Assembly (NCBI RefSeq): GCF_030704205.1
Contig: NZ_CP131913.1
Coordinates: forward strand, 1,488,001 to 1,552,000
DNA: 64,000 bases
Reading direction: 5' to 3'
Origin: Halomonas alkalicola
GTDB taxonomy: Bacteria > Pseudomonadota > Gammaproteobacteria > Pseudomonadales > Halomonadaceae
The notes under the pieces were generated by a model. That model did no database searches. It was not told the DNA's origin and saw only the letters and a program-made list of their open reading frames with translations. This document shows, one piece after another, positions 34,213 to 44,149 of this stretch. Position 1 is the stretch's first letter. Every line of letters begins with the position of its first letter. The translations under genes were made by a program, and so were the position numbers.

Positions 34213-34358
34213 CGGCACTCTCCTGGCAGTGGGGACGACATGCCGACACGCGCGGACTGCAGCGGCGGCACGAAACCGGTATGCTGAAGGCGCAACACCC
34301 TCAGTACGGAGCAGAATACACGATCGATCATTCATTCCAAGCCAGCACGGAGGTTCAC

Positions 34359-34679
34359 ATGAAGGTCTACAAACCTGAATGGCGGTGCACGTTTAGCGTA
34401 AACGAAGGCGCGGAAGAATCAGCCAGCTGGAAGGAGAGGATCGCCTGGCAGCTGCGCGAGTTTGCCGACCGGCTGGACGGCGGCGGCAGGACATTGAAGA
34501 TCGACTGCGACGTCACACCCGCGGTGAGCGAGGACGAGATCAACACCTGCCTGGGCAAGGGCTTCGCCGTGACCCAGAGCCTGCTCACCCAGCTCGCCCA
34601 GCAGGCCGCCTGTGAGGACGTCATGCGCGACGCCAAGGCCGAGCTGTTCGCGGAGGAAGAGGAAAGCCCCCGGCACTGA
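34359..34679 (+). CDS. Conserved-looking small protein of unknown function
   Basis: A 106-residue protein with no recognised family. It begins MKVYKPEWRCTFSVNEGAE, with a helical middle (SWKERIAWQLREFADRLDGG), a strand (RTLKIDCDVTPAV), and an acidic C-terminus (AELFAEEEESPRH). There is no signal peptide or TM. GGAGGTTCAC precedes ATG 34359, so the start is firm; an in-frame ATG at 34281 lacks support. Codon usage resembles real genes. Followed by a terminator at 34710. Confidence 0.7.
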   Translation: MKVYKPEWRCTFSVNEGAEESASWKERIAWQLREFADRLDGGGRTLKIDCDVTPAVSEDEINTCLGKGFAVTQSLLTQLAQQAACEDVMRDAKAELFAEEEESPRH

Positions 34680-34709
34680 CACGCGCCGTCGCAGCCGCGT
34701 GCCATCCCC

Positions 34710-34744
34710 ACGCCCCATTCGGACTCCGGATGGGGCGTCTTCAT
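34710..34744 (+). terminator. Rho-independent terminator after the 34359-34679 gene
   Basis: Arms ACGCCCCAT (34710-34718) and ATGGGGCGT (34730-34738) pair fully, with an inner CGGA/TCCG extension and a short T-rich tail (CTTCATT). Confidence 0.75.
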
Positions 34745-34770
34745 TGCGGCCTGCCGGATCTGCCCGACGT

Positions 34771-34858
34771 GGATACGTCCGGCGTGGATACGTCCGGCGT
34801 GGATACGTCCGGCGTGGATACGTCCGGCGTGGATGCGTCCGGCGTGGATACGCCCCGC
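34771..34858. repeat. 15-bp intergenic tandem repeat, five full units plus a degenerate sixth
   Basis: The unit GGATACGTCCGGCGT repeats head-to-tail at 34771, 34786, 34801, 34816 and (one A-to-G change) 34831, followed by a degenerate copy to 34858. Although frames stay open on both strands because the unit is a multiple of three, neither strand gives a family protein, so this is an intergenic minisatellite in the 256-bp gap before ldcA. Confidence 0.95.
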
Positions 34859-34935
34859 GAGGGGGCCCGGCGAGATGCACCCGGTGACGCGGCATGCCAT
34901 CCTTGGTCCTTCGCTCGCCACCGGAACGTGTCGCC

Positions 34936-35823
34936 ATGCCGCTTGCCATCAGCCTGATTGCCCCCTCCTCCTTCACCCCCGAGGACGACATCGAGCGGGG
35001 CGTGCGCGGACTCGAGTCCCTCGGGGTGACCGTGCGCCGGCCGGCCCCGCTGCAGCGGCGGACCCGCTACCTGGCGGGCGATCGGGAGTGGCGCCTTGCG
35101 CAGCTCCACGCCGCCTATGCCGACCCCGACACCCAGGCGGTGTGGGCGGTGCGCGGCGGCTTCGGCTGCGCCCAGCTGGCAGCGGGAATCGACTGGGCGC
35201 GGCTGGCCGGCCGGCCCAAGCCGCTGGTCGGCTACTCCGACCTCACCGCCCTGCTCCACCAGTGCCACTTGCACGGGCTGCCGGCGATCCACGCTCCGGT
35301 GGTCAAGGCCGCAGGCGCCCTGCTCGATGGATCCGCGGATGAGCGCACCGTCGTTCGGCGCCAGTTCGAGGAGACCCTCGCCCTGATCCGCGGCAGCGCC
35401 TCCCTCGACTACCCGCTCACCGCCTGGCACGACGCCCCATCACGGCGGGAAGGCCCGCTGGTGGGCGGCAACCTCATCACCCTGGCCAGCCTCGCCGGCA
35501 CCCCGCTGGCCTCCCGCGCGCCGCCCGGCGCCCTGGTGATCCTCGAGGACGTGGGCGAGCCCTACTACCGGCTGGAGCGCGCCCTCTGGCAACTGGTGCA
35601 GGCCGGCGCCCTGGATGAGGCCGGCGCCGTCTGCCTGGGGACCTTCGAAGGGTGCCGCCCCTATGACGAGACGCCGCTCGAGGCGATCGTCGCCGAGACC
35701 CTGGCCCCCCTTGGGCTACCGTTCTACCACGGCCTGCCGGTGGGCCACGGCCTGCACAACCGCCCCTGGCGCTATGGCGCAACGGGGGTTCTCGAGGAGG
35801 GGCGCCTTAGCGTGGCGGGCTAG
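34936..35823 (+). CDS. ldcA: LD-carboxypeptidase (peptidase S66)
   Basis: Removes the terminal D-Ala from tetrapeptide muropeptides, in the cytoplasm as part of peptidoglycan recycling. The 295-residue protein has the Ser nucleophile in LVGYSDLTALL, the Glu in LVILEDVGEPYYRLER and the His in GLPVGHG, plus GGFGCAQLA (oxyanion) and VGGNL. Its length fits LdcA (about 300). ATG 34936 matches the family N-terminus (LIAPSSF); the ribosome-binding site is weak, and a longer frame from 34894 is unlikely. The promoter probably lies downstream of the repeat. Confidence 0.93.
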   Translation: MPLAISLIAPSSFTPEDDIERGVRGLESLGVTVRRPAPLQRRTRYLAGDREWRLAQLHAAYADPDTQAVWAVRGGFGCAQLAAGIDWARLAGRPKPLVGYSDLTALLHQCHLHGLPAIHAPVVKAAGALLDGSADERTVVRRQFEETLALIRGSASLDYPLTAWHDAPSRREGPLVGGNLITLASLAGTPLASRAPPGALVILEDVGEPYYRLERALWQLVQAGALDEAGAVCLGTFEGCRPYDETPLEAIVAETLAPLGLPFYHGLPVGHGLHNRPWRYGATGVLEEGRLSVAG

Positions 35824-35920
35824 CCTTGGTGCTGCACCGCAGCGTAGAGGGTGCGCCAACAAAGCAGTTACACAATTGTCGCCATCTTGCATCGATCTTC
35901 GCCGATCTTCGAAACGCTGC

Positions 35921-35949
35921 TTGCCGCCCCTGGAAAAGGCGGCTACTAT
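35921..35949 (+). promoter_or_regulatory. Sigma-70 promoter of the rlpA-like gene
   Basis: TTGCCG (35921-35926), a 17-base spacer and TACTAT (35944-35949) lie 74 bases upstream of the ATG at 36024. Both hexamers have four or more consensus bases and the spacing is optimal. Confidence 0.65.
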
Positions 35950-36023
35950 TTGATCGCCCTTATGGCAACTCGCTGCATCGCAGCATACGCGACCCGCACC
36001 ACGAGAGACCCTGAGGAAACCAG

Positions 36024-36407
36024 ATGGGAACCCGATCGAGACTGTTACTCGCCTGCTGCCTGACAGGCGCATTGACCCTCGGTACCCAGGCGGCCATGGC
36101 CCATGAGGCCGAGCCCGATATCCAGGAAGGCTACGCCTCCTTCTATCACGACAAGTTCCAGGGGCGGGCCACCGCCAGCGGTGAGCGGTTCGACCAGAAC
36201 CAGCTGACCGCCGCCCACCCCGACCTGCCCTTCGGCACCGAAGTCGTCGTGACCCGGCCCGACACCGGCCGCGAGGTCACGGTGGTGATCAACGACCGCG
36301 GCCCCTTCGTGAAGGGGCGTGTCATCGACCTTTCCAAGCGCGCCGCCCGCGAGCTCGGCATGCTCCATCGCGGCGTGGCACCGGTCATCATCACCGCCAT
36401 CAACTGA
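36024..36407 (+). CDS. RlpA-like septal ring lytic transglycosylase-family protein
   Basis: A 127-residue exported protein with a signal peptide (residues 1-26, ending QAAMAH) and one double-psi beta-barrel (DPBB/RlpA) domain: [57 protein letters not shown] and AARELGML. It has no lipobox and no SPOR domain, unlike full RlpA. Residues of the RlpA active region (the Asp in NDRGPF and the SF..F part) are conserved. It likely acts on denuded glycan strands or has a related role. CTGAGGAAACC precedes the ATG. Confidence 0.9.
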   Translation: MGTRSRLLLACCLTGALTLGTQAAMAHEAEPDIQEGYASFYHDKFQGRATASGERFDQNQLTAAHPDLPFGTEVVVTRPDTGREVTVVINDRGPFVKGRVIDLSKRAARELGMLHRGVAPVIITAIN

Positions 36408-36429
36408 GGCAGACGCCACCGCCCGGCGC

Positions 36430-37074
36430 TCAGCGACCGCCGGCGATCTGGTCGGCAAAATCGTGATTGACGTCGCGATGGTCGGCCTCGTCGGCCCTCA
36501 CCGCCGCGACCACCTCGCGAAGGCGCGCATCGGCCGGCAGCTTCCAGTAGTCGATGGCGATCTGCGGCGCCGGAATGTTCTCGTACTTGCCGCTATCGAT
36601 GCCCTCGAGATACTCGGTGTAGCTGATCACCGCCTCCTCCTCGAGATAGCCCACCACCCGGTGGGCCGTCCTGCTGGAACACAGGTAGAGCAGAAAGAAG
36701 AGGTTGTAGAACACCCCCTGGGCCAGCACGATCAGAGCCCGCTCCAGCCGGGTGGGCTGCGCCACCTCGATGAAGGTCATCAGGTGCATGCGCTCGTTCT
36801 CGGCCTCGTCCAGCAGGGTCCGAATCCAGCCGTCGTCATCCTTCAGGCGCCGCAGGGAGCGCAGGTGCTGCAGGGTGCCACCGACCATCCCCGGCACCGC
36901 CGCCACCGTCTCCAGCACCACGGCGCGGTGGCCATAGCGTCCGGCGAAGAACAGGTCGGCGAAGAAACGCATGAAGCGCACCAGCCGGTAGGCGAACCGG
37001 TCGGAGAGCCCTCTGGGGCGGTGGTGGCGGCGAAGGGGCGTTTCAGACGGCGAGGACGCGTCACTGGAACTCAT
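36430..37074 (-). CDS. aox: Alternative oxidase (AOX), di-iron ubiquinol oxidase
   Basis: Oxidises ubiquinol and reduces oxygen to water without proton pumping, bound to the inner membrane as a monotopic protein. The 214-residue protein carries the four AOX signature segments: [39 protein letters not shown] and [12 protein letters not shown], which supply the Glu and His ligands for the di-iron centre. Hydrophobic helix [20 protein letters not shown] forms the membrane-embedded part. AAGGAGAG precedes the ATG at 37074. No regulator (such as NnrS or NsrR targets) is recognisable nearby. AOX is uncommon in bacteria and occurs in some marine proteobacteria. Confidence 0.95.
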   Translation of the reverse strand: MSSSDASSPSETPLRRHHRPRGLSDRFAYRLVRFMRFFADLFFAGRYGHRAVVLETVAAVPGMVGGTLQHLRSLRRLKDDDGWIRTLLDEAENERMHLMTFIEVAQPTRLERALIVLAQGVFYNLFFLLYLCSSRTAHRVVGYLEEEAVISYTEYLEGIDSGKYENIPAPQIAIDYWKLPADARLREVVAAVRADEADHRDVNHDFADQIAGGR

Positions 37075-37200
37075 CAAGCACTCTCCTTGGCTTCGTTGGC
37101 AGGGCGGCCCCGATGACCGGGGCTCCCTCACAGACTGCCGTCCTGCCAGACGGTTCCCTTCACCGCGGCGTGGGGCAGCACGCCACGCTGCTTGCCGCCC

Positions 37201-38073
37201 TCAGCTCCCGGGCTCGAGCCGGTCCTGGGTGCGCGTCGCGAAGTCGCCGGCGTCATGGCGCTCGTGGAGCTGTTCCGAGGGCTCCCCGAAGGTGCGATTC
37301 ACCATGCGCCCGCGCCGTACCGCTGGCCGGGCGTCGATCTCCTCGGCCCAGCGCCGCAGGTGCCGATACTCCTGCACCTGCAGGAACTCCCCGGCATCGT
37401 AGAGTCGCCCCAGCGCCAGCTGCCCATACCAGGGCCAGGTGGCGATATCGGCGATGCTGTAGGCGTCGCCCCCCAGGTAGCGGCTCTCTGCCAGGCGACG
37501 GTCCAGCACATCGAGCTGGCGCTTGGCCTCCATGGCGAAGCGGTTGATGGGGTACTCGAACTTCTCCGGGGCATAGGCGTAGAAGTGGCCGAAGCCGCCG
37601 CCCAGGTAGGGAGCGCTGCCCATCTGCCAGAACAGCCAGCTGAGGGTCTGGGTGCGCTCGGCAGGGGCGTCCGGCAGGAATTCGCCGAACTTCTCGGCCA
37701 GGTAGAGCAGGATCGACCCGGACTCGAATACCCGCCGGGGCGGGTCGACGGTGTGGTCCATCAGCGCCGGGATCTTGGAGTTGGGGTTGACCGCCACGAA
37801 GCCGCTGCCGAACTGGTCGCCATCGCCGATGCGGATCAGCCAGGCGTCGTACTCGGCGCCGGCATGGCCCAGCGCCAGCAGCTCCTCCAGCATTACCGTG
37901 ATCTTGACCCCGTTGGGCGTGCCCATGGAGTAGAGCTGCAGCGGGTGCTTGCCCACCGGCAGCGCCGTGTCGTGGGTGGGCCCGGCGATGGGGCGGTTGA
38001 TGCTGGCGAACTTGCCGCCGCTGGGCTGCTCCCACTTCCATACCCGGGGCGGAACGTAGGCGTGATCGCTCAT
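37201..38073 (-). CDS. yghU: YghU-type glutathione S-transferase/disulfide reductase
   Basis: Glutathione-dependent thiol-disulfide enzyme of the Nu-class GST group. The 290-residue protein parallels E. coli YghU across its length: PRVWKWEQ..GGKFASINRP, LPVGKHPLQLYS, GTPNGVKITVMLEELLALG, DAWLIRIGDGDQF, NPNSKIPAL, ESGSILLYLAEKFG (GSH-binding Glu-Ser), WPWYGQL and NRTFGEPSEQLHERHDA. The ATG at 38073 matches the family start. The gene precedes aox on the same strand by 127 bases. A role in peroxide or disulfide stress is likely from E. coli data. Confidence 0.94.
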   Translation of the reverse strand: MSDHAYVPPRVWKWEQPSGGKFASINRPIAGPTHDTALPVGKHPLQLYSMGTPNGVKITVMLEELLALGHAGAEYDAWLIRIGDGDQFGSGFVAVNPNSKIPALMDHTVDPPRRVFESGSILLYLAEKFGEFLPDAPAERTQTLSWLFWQMGSAPYLGGGFGHFYAYAPEKFEYPINRFAMEAKRQLDVLDRRLAESRYLGGDAYSIADIATWPWYGQLALGRLYDAGEFLQVQEYRHLRRWAEEIDARPAVRRGRMVNRTFGEPSEQLHERHDAGDFATRTQDRLEPGS

Positions 38074-38179
38074 GCTGACTCCATTAGCAGGGACATGGTA
38101 TGTGCCACTCACGATACCCCGCCGCGCCCGGCACCGCGAGCCCGGGGGCTTCGCCAACGGGAGGGGCCCGCACCAACGC

Positions 38180-38205
38180 GAACAGCCGCCCGAAGGCGGC
38201 TGTTC
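38180..38205 (-). terminator. Hairpin downstream of tRNA-Leu
   Basis: Perfect 11-bp arms GAACAGCCGCC (38180-38190) and GGCGGCTGTTC (38195-38205) with a CGAA tetraloop lie 30 bases past the 3' end of the minus-strand tRNA. Neither side has a good T tract. Confidence 0.5.
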
Positions 38206-38234
38206 TGGAAGGCTGACCTGGAGAAGCGTCACGC

Positions 38235-38321
38235 TGGTACCGGCGGCCGGACTCGAACCGGCAAGAGGTTGCCCCCGGGAGATTTTGAATCTCCTGCGTC
38301 TACCAATTTCGCCACGCCGGC
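38235..38321 (-). tRNA. tRNA-Leu (anticodon CAA)
   Basis: An 87-nt type II tRNA including encoded CCA. Acceptor GCCGGCG pairs with CGCCGGT, the D-arm is GTGGCGAAATTGGTAGAC, the anticodon arm is GGAGA-TTCAAAA-TCTCC with anticodon CAA, a long variable arm follows, and the T-arm holds GGTTCGAGTCC. Confidence 0.96.
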
Positions 38322-38448
38322 AACGCGTGACGCATTATACGTGGGCCCTTCAGCAGGTCAATCTGGGTCCTGACTTCCCCCCCTGACTTCACCCCATGGA
38401 GCCGGTATCCTAGGCGGCTTGCCAAGACACCGGATCCCGACACCTCCC

Positions 38449-40633
<2,185 letters not shown>

Positions 40634-40715
40634 TAGCGTCCGGTGCCGGCCCCTGGCGGCCGACACCGGACGAGACTGCCCCTGCCGGGGCGTCCACCGT
40701 TACCTATCCCGACCT

Positions 40716-40754
40716 TTCATACTCACTGTTCATACCAACTTTTCATACCAACCA
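40716..40754 (+). repeat. 13-bp direct repeats in the yajC leader
   Basis: TTCATAC recurs at 40716, 40729 and 40742 with exact 13-base periodicity; the second and third units share TTCATACCAAC. They occupy the short tgt-yajC gap, just before the AGGAG of yajC. Confidence 0.85.
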
Positions 40755-40768
40755 GGAGACACCCACCC

Positions 40769-41101
40769 ATGCTGGATTTCTTCATCGCTCCGGCCTACGC
40801 CCAGGATGCCGCTGCCGGCAGCGGCATGGCCCAGATCGTCATGCTGCTCGGCTTCGTGCTGATCTTCTACTTCCTGCTGTGGCGCCCCCAGGCCAAGCGC
40901 GCCAAGCAGCACAAGCAGCTGATCGGAAGCCTCTCCAAGGGTGACGAGATCGTCATCGGCGGTGGCGTGCTGGGCCGCATCACCAAGGTGAGCGACGACA
41001 GCGAATTCCTGACCATGGAGATCGCCGAAGGCACCCAGATCAACGTGCAGAAGAACGCCGTGGCCGCGGTGCTGCCCAAGGGCACCATCAAGGCCATCTG
41101 A
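40769..41101 (+). CDS. yajC: Preprotein translocase accessory subunit YajC
   Basis: Small inner-membrane partner of SecDF. The 110-residue protein has one TM helix (about residues 20-40, MAQIVMLLGFVLIFYFLLW) and a basic cytosolic tail RPQAKRAKQHKQLIGSLSKGDEIV, with GGVLGRI and the C-terminal LPKG-type strand. CAGGAGACACC precedes ATG 40769. It is followed by a 153-base leader before secD. Confidence 0.95.
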   Translation: MLDFFIAPAYAQDAAAGSGMAQIVMLLGFVLIFYFLLWRPQAKRAKQHKQLIGSLSKGDEIVIGGGVLGRITKVSDDSEFLTMEIAEGTQINVQKNAVAAVLPKGTIKAI

Positions 41102-41144
41102 GCCGTGTCCTTCCGGCCCCGCCCCTCGCGGTGGGGCCGCTTCT

Positions 41145-41190
41145 GATCGCCGCGGCACCCCCGCGGCGATCATGACGTTCTAGACGTCAT
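41145..41190 (+). other. Two consecutive hairpins in the yajC-secD leader
   Basis: Hairpin one pairs GATCGCCGCGG (41145-41155) with CCGCGGCGATC (41161-41171), loop CACCC. Hairpin two pairs ATGACGT (41172-41178) with ACGTCAT (41184-41190), loop TCTAG. Farther downstream, CGTTGTCAG occurs twice, with AAAA between the copies, immediately before the secD ribosome-binding region. A weaker stem, CGGCCCC/GGGGCCG, lies at about 41114-41139. Confidence 0.6.
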
Positions 41191-41254
41191 CCTCCTAACG
41201 TCCGCAACGCACGTTGTCAGAAAACGTTGTCAGCAACCTGAGGGCAGGGCTCGC

Positions 41255-43114
41255 ATGCTCAACCGTTACCCACTATGGAAGTATCTGCTGATACTGATCG
41301 TCCTCGCCGCCGGCCTTATCTACTCGCTGCCCAATCTCTACCCCGAAGACCCGGCAGTGCAGATCAGCAGCGCCAGCGGCGACACCACCATCGACGACGG
41401 CGAGCTGGAGCGCGTCCAGCGCGCCCTGAGTGACGCCGGCATCACCATCAAGGCCGTCGAGCGCGACGCCAGCAGCGTACTGATCCGCCTCGCCGACGCC
41501 GCCGACGCCGACGAGCAGCTCCAGGCCCGCGACCGCATCGCCGCCATGCTCGACGACGACTTCGTGGTGGCACTGAACCTCGCCGAATCCACCCCCGCCT
41601 GGCTGCAGGCGCTCTCCGCCTCGCCCATGACCCTGGGCCTCGACCTGCGTGGCGGCGTGCACTTCCTGCTGGAAGTGGACATGGACGCCGCCGTGACCCA
41701 GCGCCTCGAGGTCAACGCCAGCGCCATGCGCGAGCAGCTGCGCAGCGAGCGCATCCGCTATCGCGGCACCGAGATCGAGGGACGCACCCTCACGCTGACC
41801 TTCACCACCGAGGAGGACCGCGACGCGGCCCGCCGCCTGATCAGCCGTGAGTTCCGCGACTTCGACTACCAGAACGTGGGCGACGGCCGCGGCGCGGCAC
41901 TGGCCATGACCCTCACCGACCAGGCGGTCAACGAGATCCAGGACTACGCGGTCAACCAGAACCTCACCACCCTGCGCAACCGGGTCGACGAGCTGGGCGT
42001 GGCCGAGCCCATGGTGCAGCGCCAGGGCCCCGACCGCATCGTGGTGGAACTGCCCGGCGTACAGGACACCGTGGCCGCCAAGCGGGTGGTGGGCGCCACC
42101 GCCAACCTGGAGTTCCGCCTCGAGGCGCGCCCGGACACCCCGGACGCCGAGACCGAGACCTTCGCGTTCCGCAACGACGAATCCCGCACCGCCGACCTGA
42201 TGCGCGACGTCATCATCACCGGCGACAGCGTCTCCAGCGCCAGCCGCAGCTTCGACGAGAACGGTCGCCCCCAGGTCAACATCAACCTGGACGGCACCGG
42301 CGGCACCCTGATGAACCGCGCCACCCGCACCAACATCGGCCGCAACATGGCGGTGCTCTTCATCGAGCACAAGACCCGCGACCGCGTGGAGGTGGTCGAC
42401 GGCGAGGAGGTGATCGTCCGCGAGCCCTACACCGAGCGCGGCCTGATCAGTCTGGCCACCATCCAGAGTGCGCTGGGCAACAGCTTCCGCATCACCGGGC
42501 TCGACTCGCCCACCGAGGCCGCCGAGCTCGCCCTGCTGCTGCGCTCCGGTTCGCTCGCCGCGCCGATCTACTTCGTGCAGGAGCGCACCATCGGCCCGAG
42601 CCTTGGCGCCGAGAACATCAAGCGCGGCGTGATGTCGGTGCAGATCGGCCTGCTGCTGGTAGTGCTCTTCATGCTGATCCGCTACAAGGTGTTCGGCATC
42701 ATCGCCAACGTCGCACTGGCGCTGAACCTGACCCTGCTGATGGCGGCCATGTCGCTGCTCGGTGCCACCCTCACCCTGCCCGGCATCGCCGGCATCGTGC
42801 TGACCCTGGGGATGGCGGTGGATGCCAACGTGCTGATCTTCGAACGCATACGCGAGGAGCTGCGCGGCGGGCTCTCGGTCCAGCAGGCGATCCATGCCGG
42901 CTACGAGCGCGCCTTCACCTCCATCGTCGATGCCAATATCACCACCCTGCTGGTGGCGGTGATCCTGTTCTCGATCGGCACCGGCCCGGTCAAGGGCTTC
43001 GCGGTGACCCTGTCGCTGGGGATCATCACCTCGCTGTTCACCGCCCTGCTGGTGACCCGCGCGATGGTGAACCTCGTCTACGGCGGCAAGCCGGTCAAGA
43101 AGCTCTGGATATAA
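41255..43114 (+). CDS. secD: Protein translocase subunit SecD
   Basis: Uses the proton gradient to pull translocating proteins out of SecYEG into the periplasm. The 619-residue protein has TM1 (about 8-27), a large periplasmic P1 domain (about 30-440), and five C-terminal TM helices. Visible signatures include GLDLRGGVHFLLEVD, LRNRVDELGVAEPMVQRQG, the P1 head around NNL-like segments, LRSGSLAAPIYFVQERTIGPSLG and GMAVDANVLIFERIREEL (the conserved Asp in TM4). Five bases separate its stop from a possible secF GTG, so the two are tightly coupled. Confidence 0.97.
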   Translation: MLNRYPLWKYLLILIVLAAGLIYSLPNLYPEDPAVQISSASGDTTIDDGELERVQRALSDAGITIKAVERDASSVLIRLADAADADEQLQARDRIAAMLDDDFVVALNLAESTPAWLQALSASPMTLGLDLRGGVHFLLEVDMDAAVTQRLEVNASAMREQLRSERIRYRGTEIEGRTLTLTFTTEEDRDAARRLISREFRDFDYQNVGDGRGAALAMTLTDQAVNEIQDYAVNQNLTTLRNRVDELGVAEPMVQRQGPDRIVVELPGVQDTVAAKRVVGATANLEFRLEARPDTPDAETETFAFRNDESRTADLMRDVIITGDSVSSASRSFDENGRPQVNINLDGTGGTLMNRATRTNIGRNMAVLFIEHKTRDRVEVVDGEEVIVREPYTERGLISLATIQSALGNSFRITGLDSPTEAAELALLLRSGSLAAPIYFVQERTIGPSLGAENIKRGVMSVQIGLLLVVLFMLIRYKVFGIIANVALALNLTLLMAAMSLLGATLTLPGIAGIVLTLGMAVDANVLIFERIREELRGGLSVQQAIHAGYERAFTSIVDANITTLLVAVILFSIGTGPVKGFAVTLSLGIITSLFTALLVTRAMVNLVYGGKPVKKLWI

Positions 43115-43123
43115 GAGGTGGTC

Positions 43124-44050
43124 ATGAAAACCCTCATCAACCGACAGTTCGACTTCATGGGTAAGCGCCGGATCGCCTTCGCGATCTCCGGCCTGCTGAT
43201 CCTGGCGTCGATCGTCTCGCTGCTGTTCCAGCAGCTCAACCTGGGGCTGGACTTCACCGGCGGCACCCTGGTGGAGGTGCGCTACGCCGTGGCGCCTTCG
43301 CTTGAGGCCGTGCGCCAGACCCTGGAGGCCGCCGAGTTCCGCGACGTCTCGGTGCAGACCTTCGGCGCCTCCACCGAGGTGCTGATCCGCCTGCAGCAGG
43401 CCTTCGACCCCGAGGTGGGCGACCGCGTGGTGGAGCTGCTGCGCTCCGGTGGCGACAGCGTCGAGCTGATCCGCGCCGAGTTCGTCGGCGCCCAGGTGGG
43501 CGAGCAGCTGCGCGACCAGTCGGGCCTCGGCCTGCTGGTGGCGCTGGGCATCGTGATGCTCTACGTGGCGTTCCGCTTCCAGTACAAGTTCGCCATCGGC
43601 GCCTTGCTGGCGCTGATGCACGACGTGATCATCGTGGTCGGCATCTTCTCGCTGTTCCAGTTCGACTTCGATCTCACCGTGCTAGCGGCGCTGCTGGCGG
43701 TGATCGGCTACTCGCTCAACGACACCATCGTGGTCTACGACCGCATCCGCGAGACGATCCGCAAGTCGCGCATCGACGACATGCCGGCGATCTTCAACGA
43801 AGCGATCAACATGACCCTGTCGCGCACCCTGGCGACGTCCGGTACCACCCTGCTGGTGCTGATGGCGCTGCTGCTGCTGGGCGGCGACATGATCCACCAC
43901 TTCTCCATCGCCCTGATCATCGGCGTGGTGGTGGGGACCTTCTCCTCCATCTACGTGGCCGCGGCCCTGCTGATCGCCGTGAAGCAGCAGCGCGAGGACC
44001 TGATCCCCGCCAAGAAGGAGGACGCCGAGGCCGAGGAGGAGCTGCCCTGA
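43124..44050 (+). CDS. secF: Protein translocase subunit SecF
   Basis: Partner of SecD. The 308-residue protein has TM1 (about 18-40), a periplasmic domain, and five TM helices with GLDFTGGTLVEVRY, the helix QVGEQLRDQSGLGLLVALG, HDVIIVVGIFSLFQFDFDLTV, YSLNDTIVVYDRIRE (conserved Asn/Asp) and TLATSGTTLLVL. ATG 43124 follows AGAGGTGGTC; a GTG at 43118 is also possible. The C-terminal tail is acidic (AEAEEELP). Confidence 0.97.
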   Translation: MKTLINRQFDFMGKRRIAFAISGLLILASIVSLLFQQLNLGLDFTGGTLVEVRYAVAPSLEAVRQTLEAAEFRDVSVQTFGASTEVLIRLQQAFDPEVGDRVVELLRSGGDSVELIRAEFVGAQVGEQLRDQSGLGLLVALGIVMLYVAFRFQYKFAIGALLALMHDVIIVVGIFSLFQFDFDLTVLAALLAVIGYSLNDTIVVYDRIRETIRKSRIDDMPAIFNEAINMTLSRTLATSGTTLLVLMALLLLGGDMIHHFSIALIIGVVVGTFSSIYVAAALLIAVKQQREDLIPAKKEDAEAEEELP

Positions 44051-44084
44051 CCCGGGCACACGCCTCTGGCTTCACGCAGAAACA

Positions 44085-44121
44085 GAAAACCCCCGCAGGG
44101 CATCCCTGCGGGGGTTTTCGT
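44085..44121. terminator. Strong bidirectional terminator between secF and suhB
   Basis: A perfect 16-bp stem pairs GAAAACCCCCGCAGGG (44085-44100) with CCCTGCGGGGGTTTTC (44104-44119), loop CAT. The arm ends give T tracts in both directions, so it serves secF on the plus strand and suhB on the minus strand. Confidence 0.93.
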
Positions 44122-44149
44122 TATGGCCTCGCCACGCCGGGCGTGCGGC

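Noticed and set aside
34762..34860. CRISPR array
   Set aside because: Units are contiguous, 15 bp, without spacers, and no cas genes are present.
34741..35430. Minus-strand frame with repeated RRTYP pentapeptides
   Set aside because: It is created by the 15-bp repeat and antisense ldcA; no ribosome-binding site, no family.
41273..43621. 782-residue minus-strand frame antisense to secD-secF
   Set aside because: SecD and SecF are certain on the plus strand; the antisense frame has no recognisable domain.
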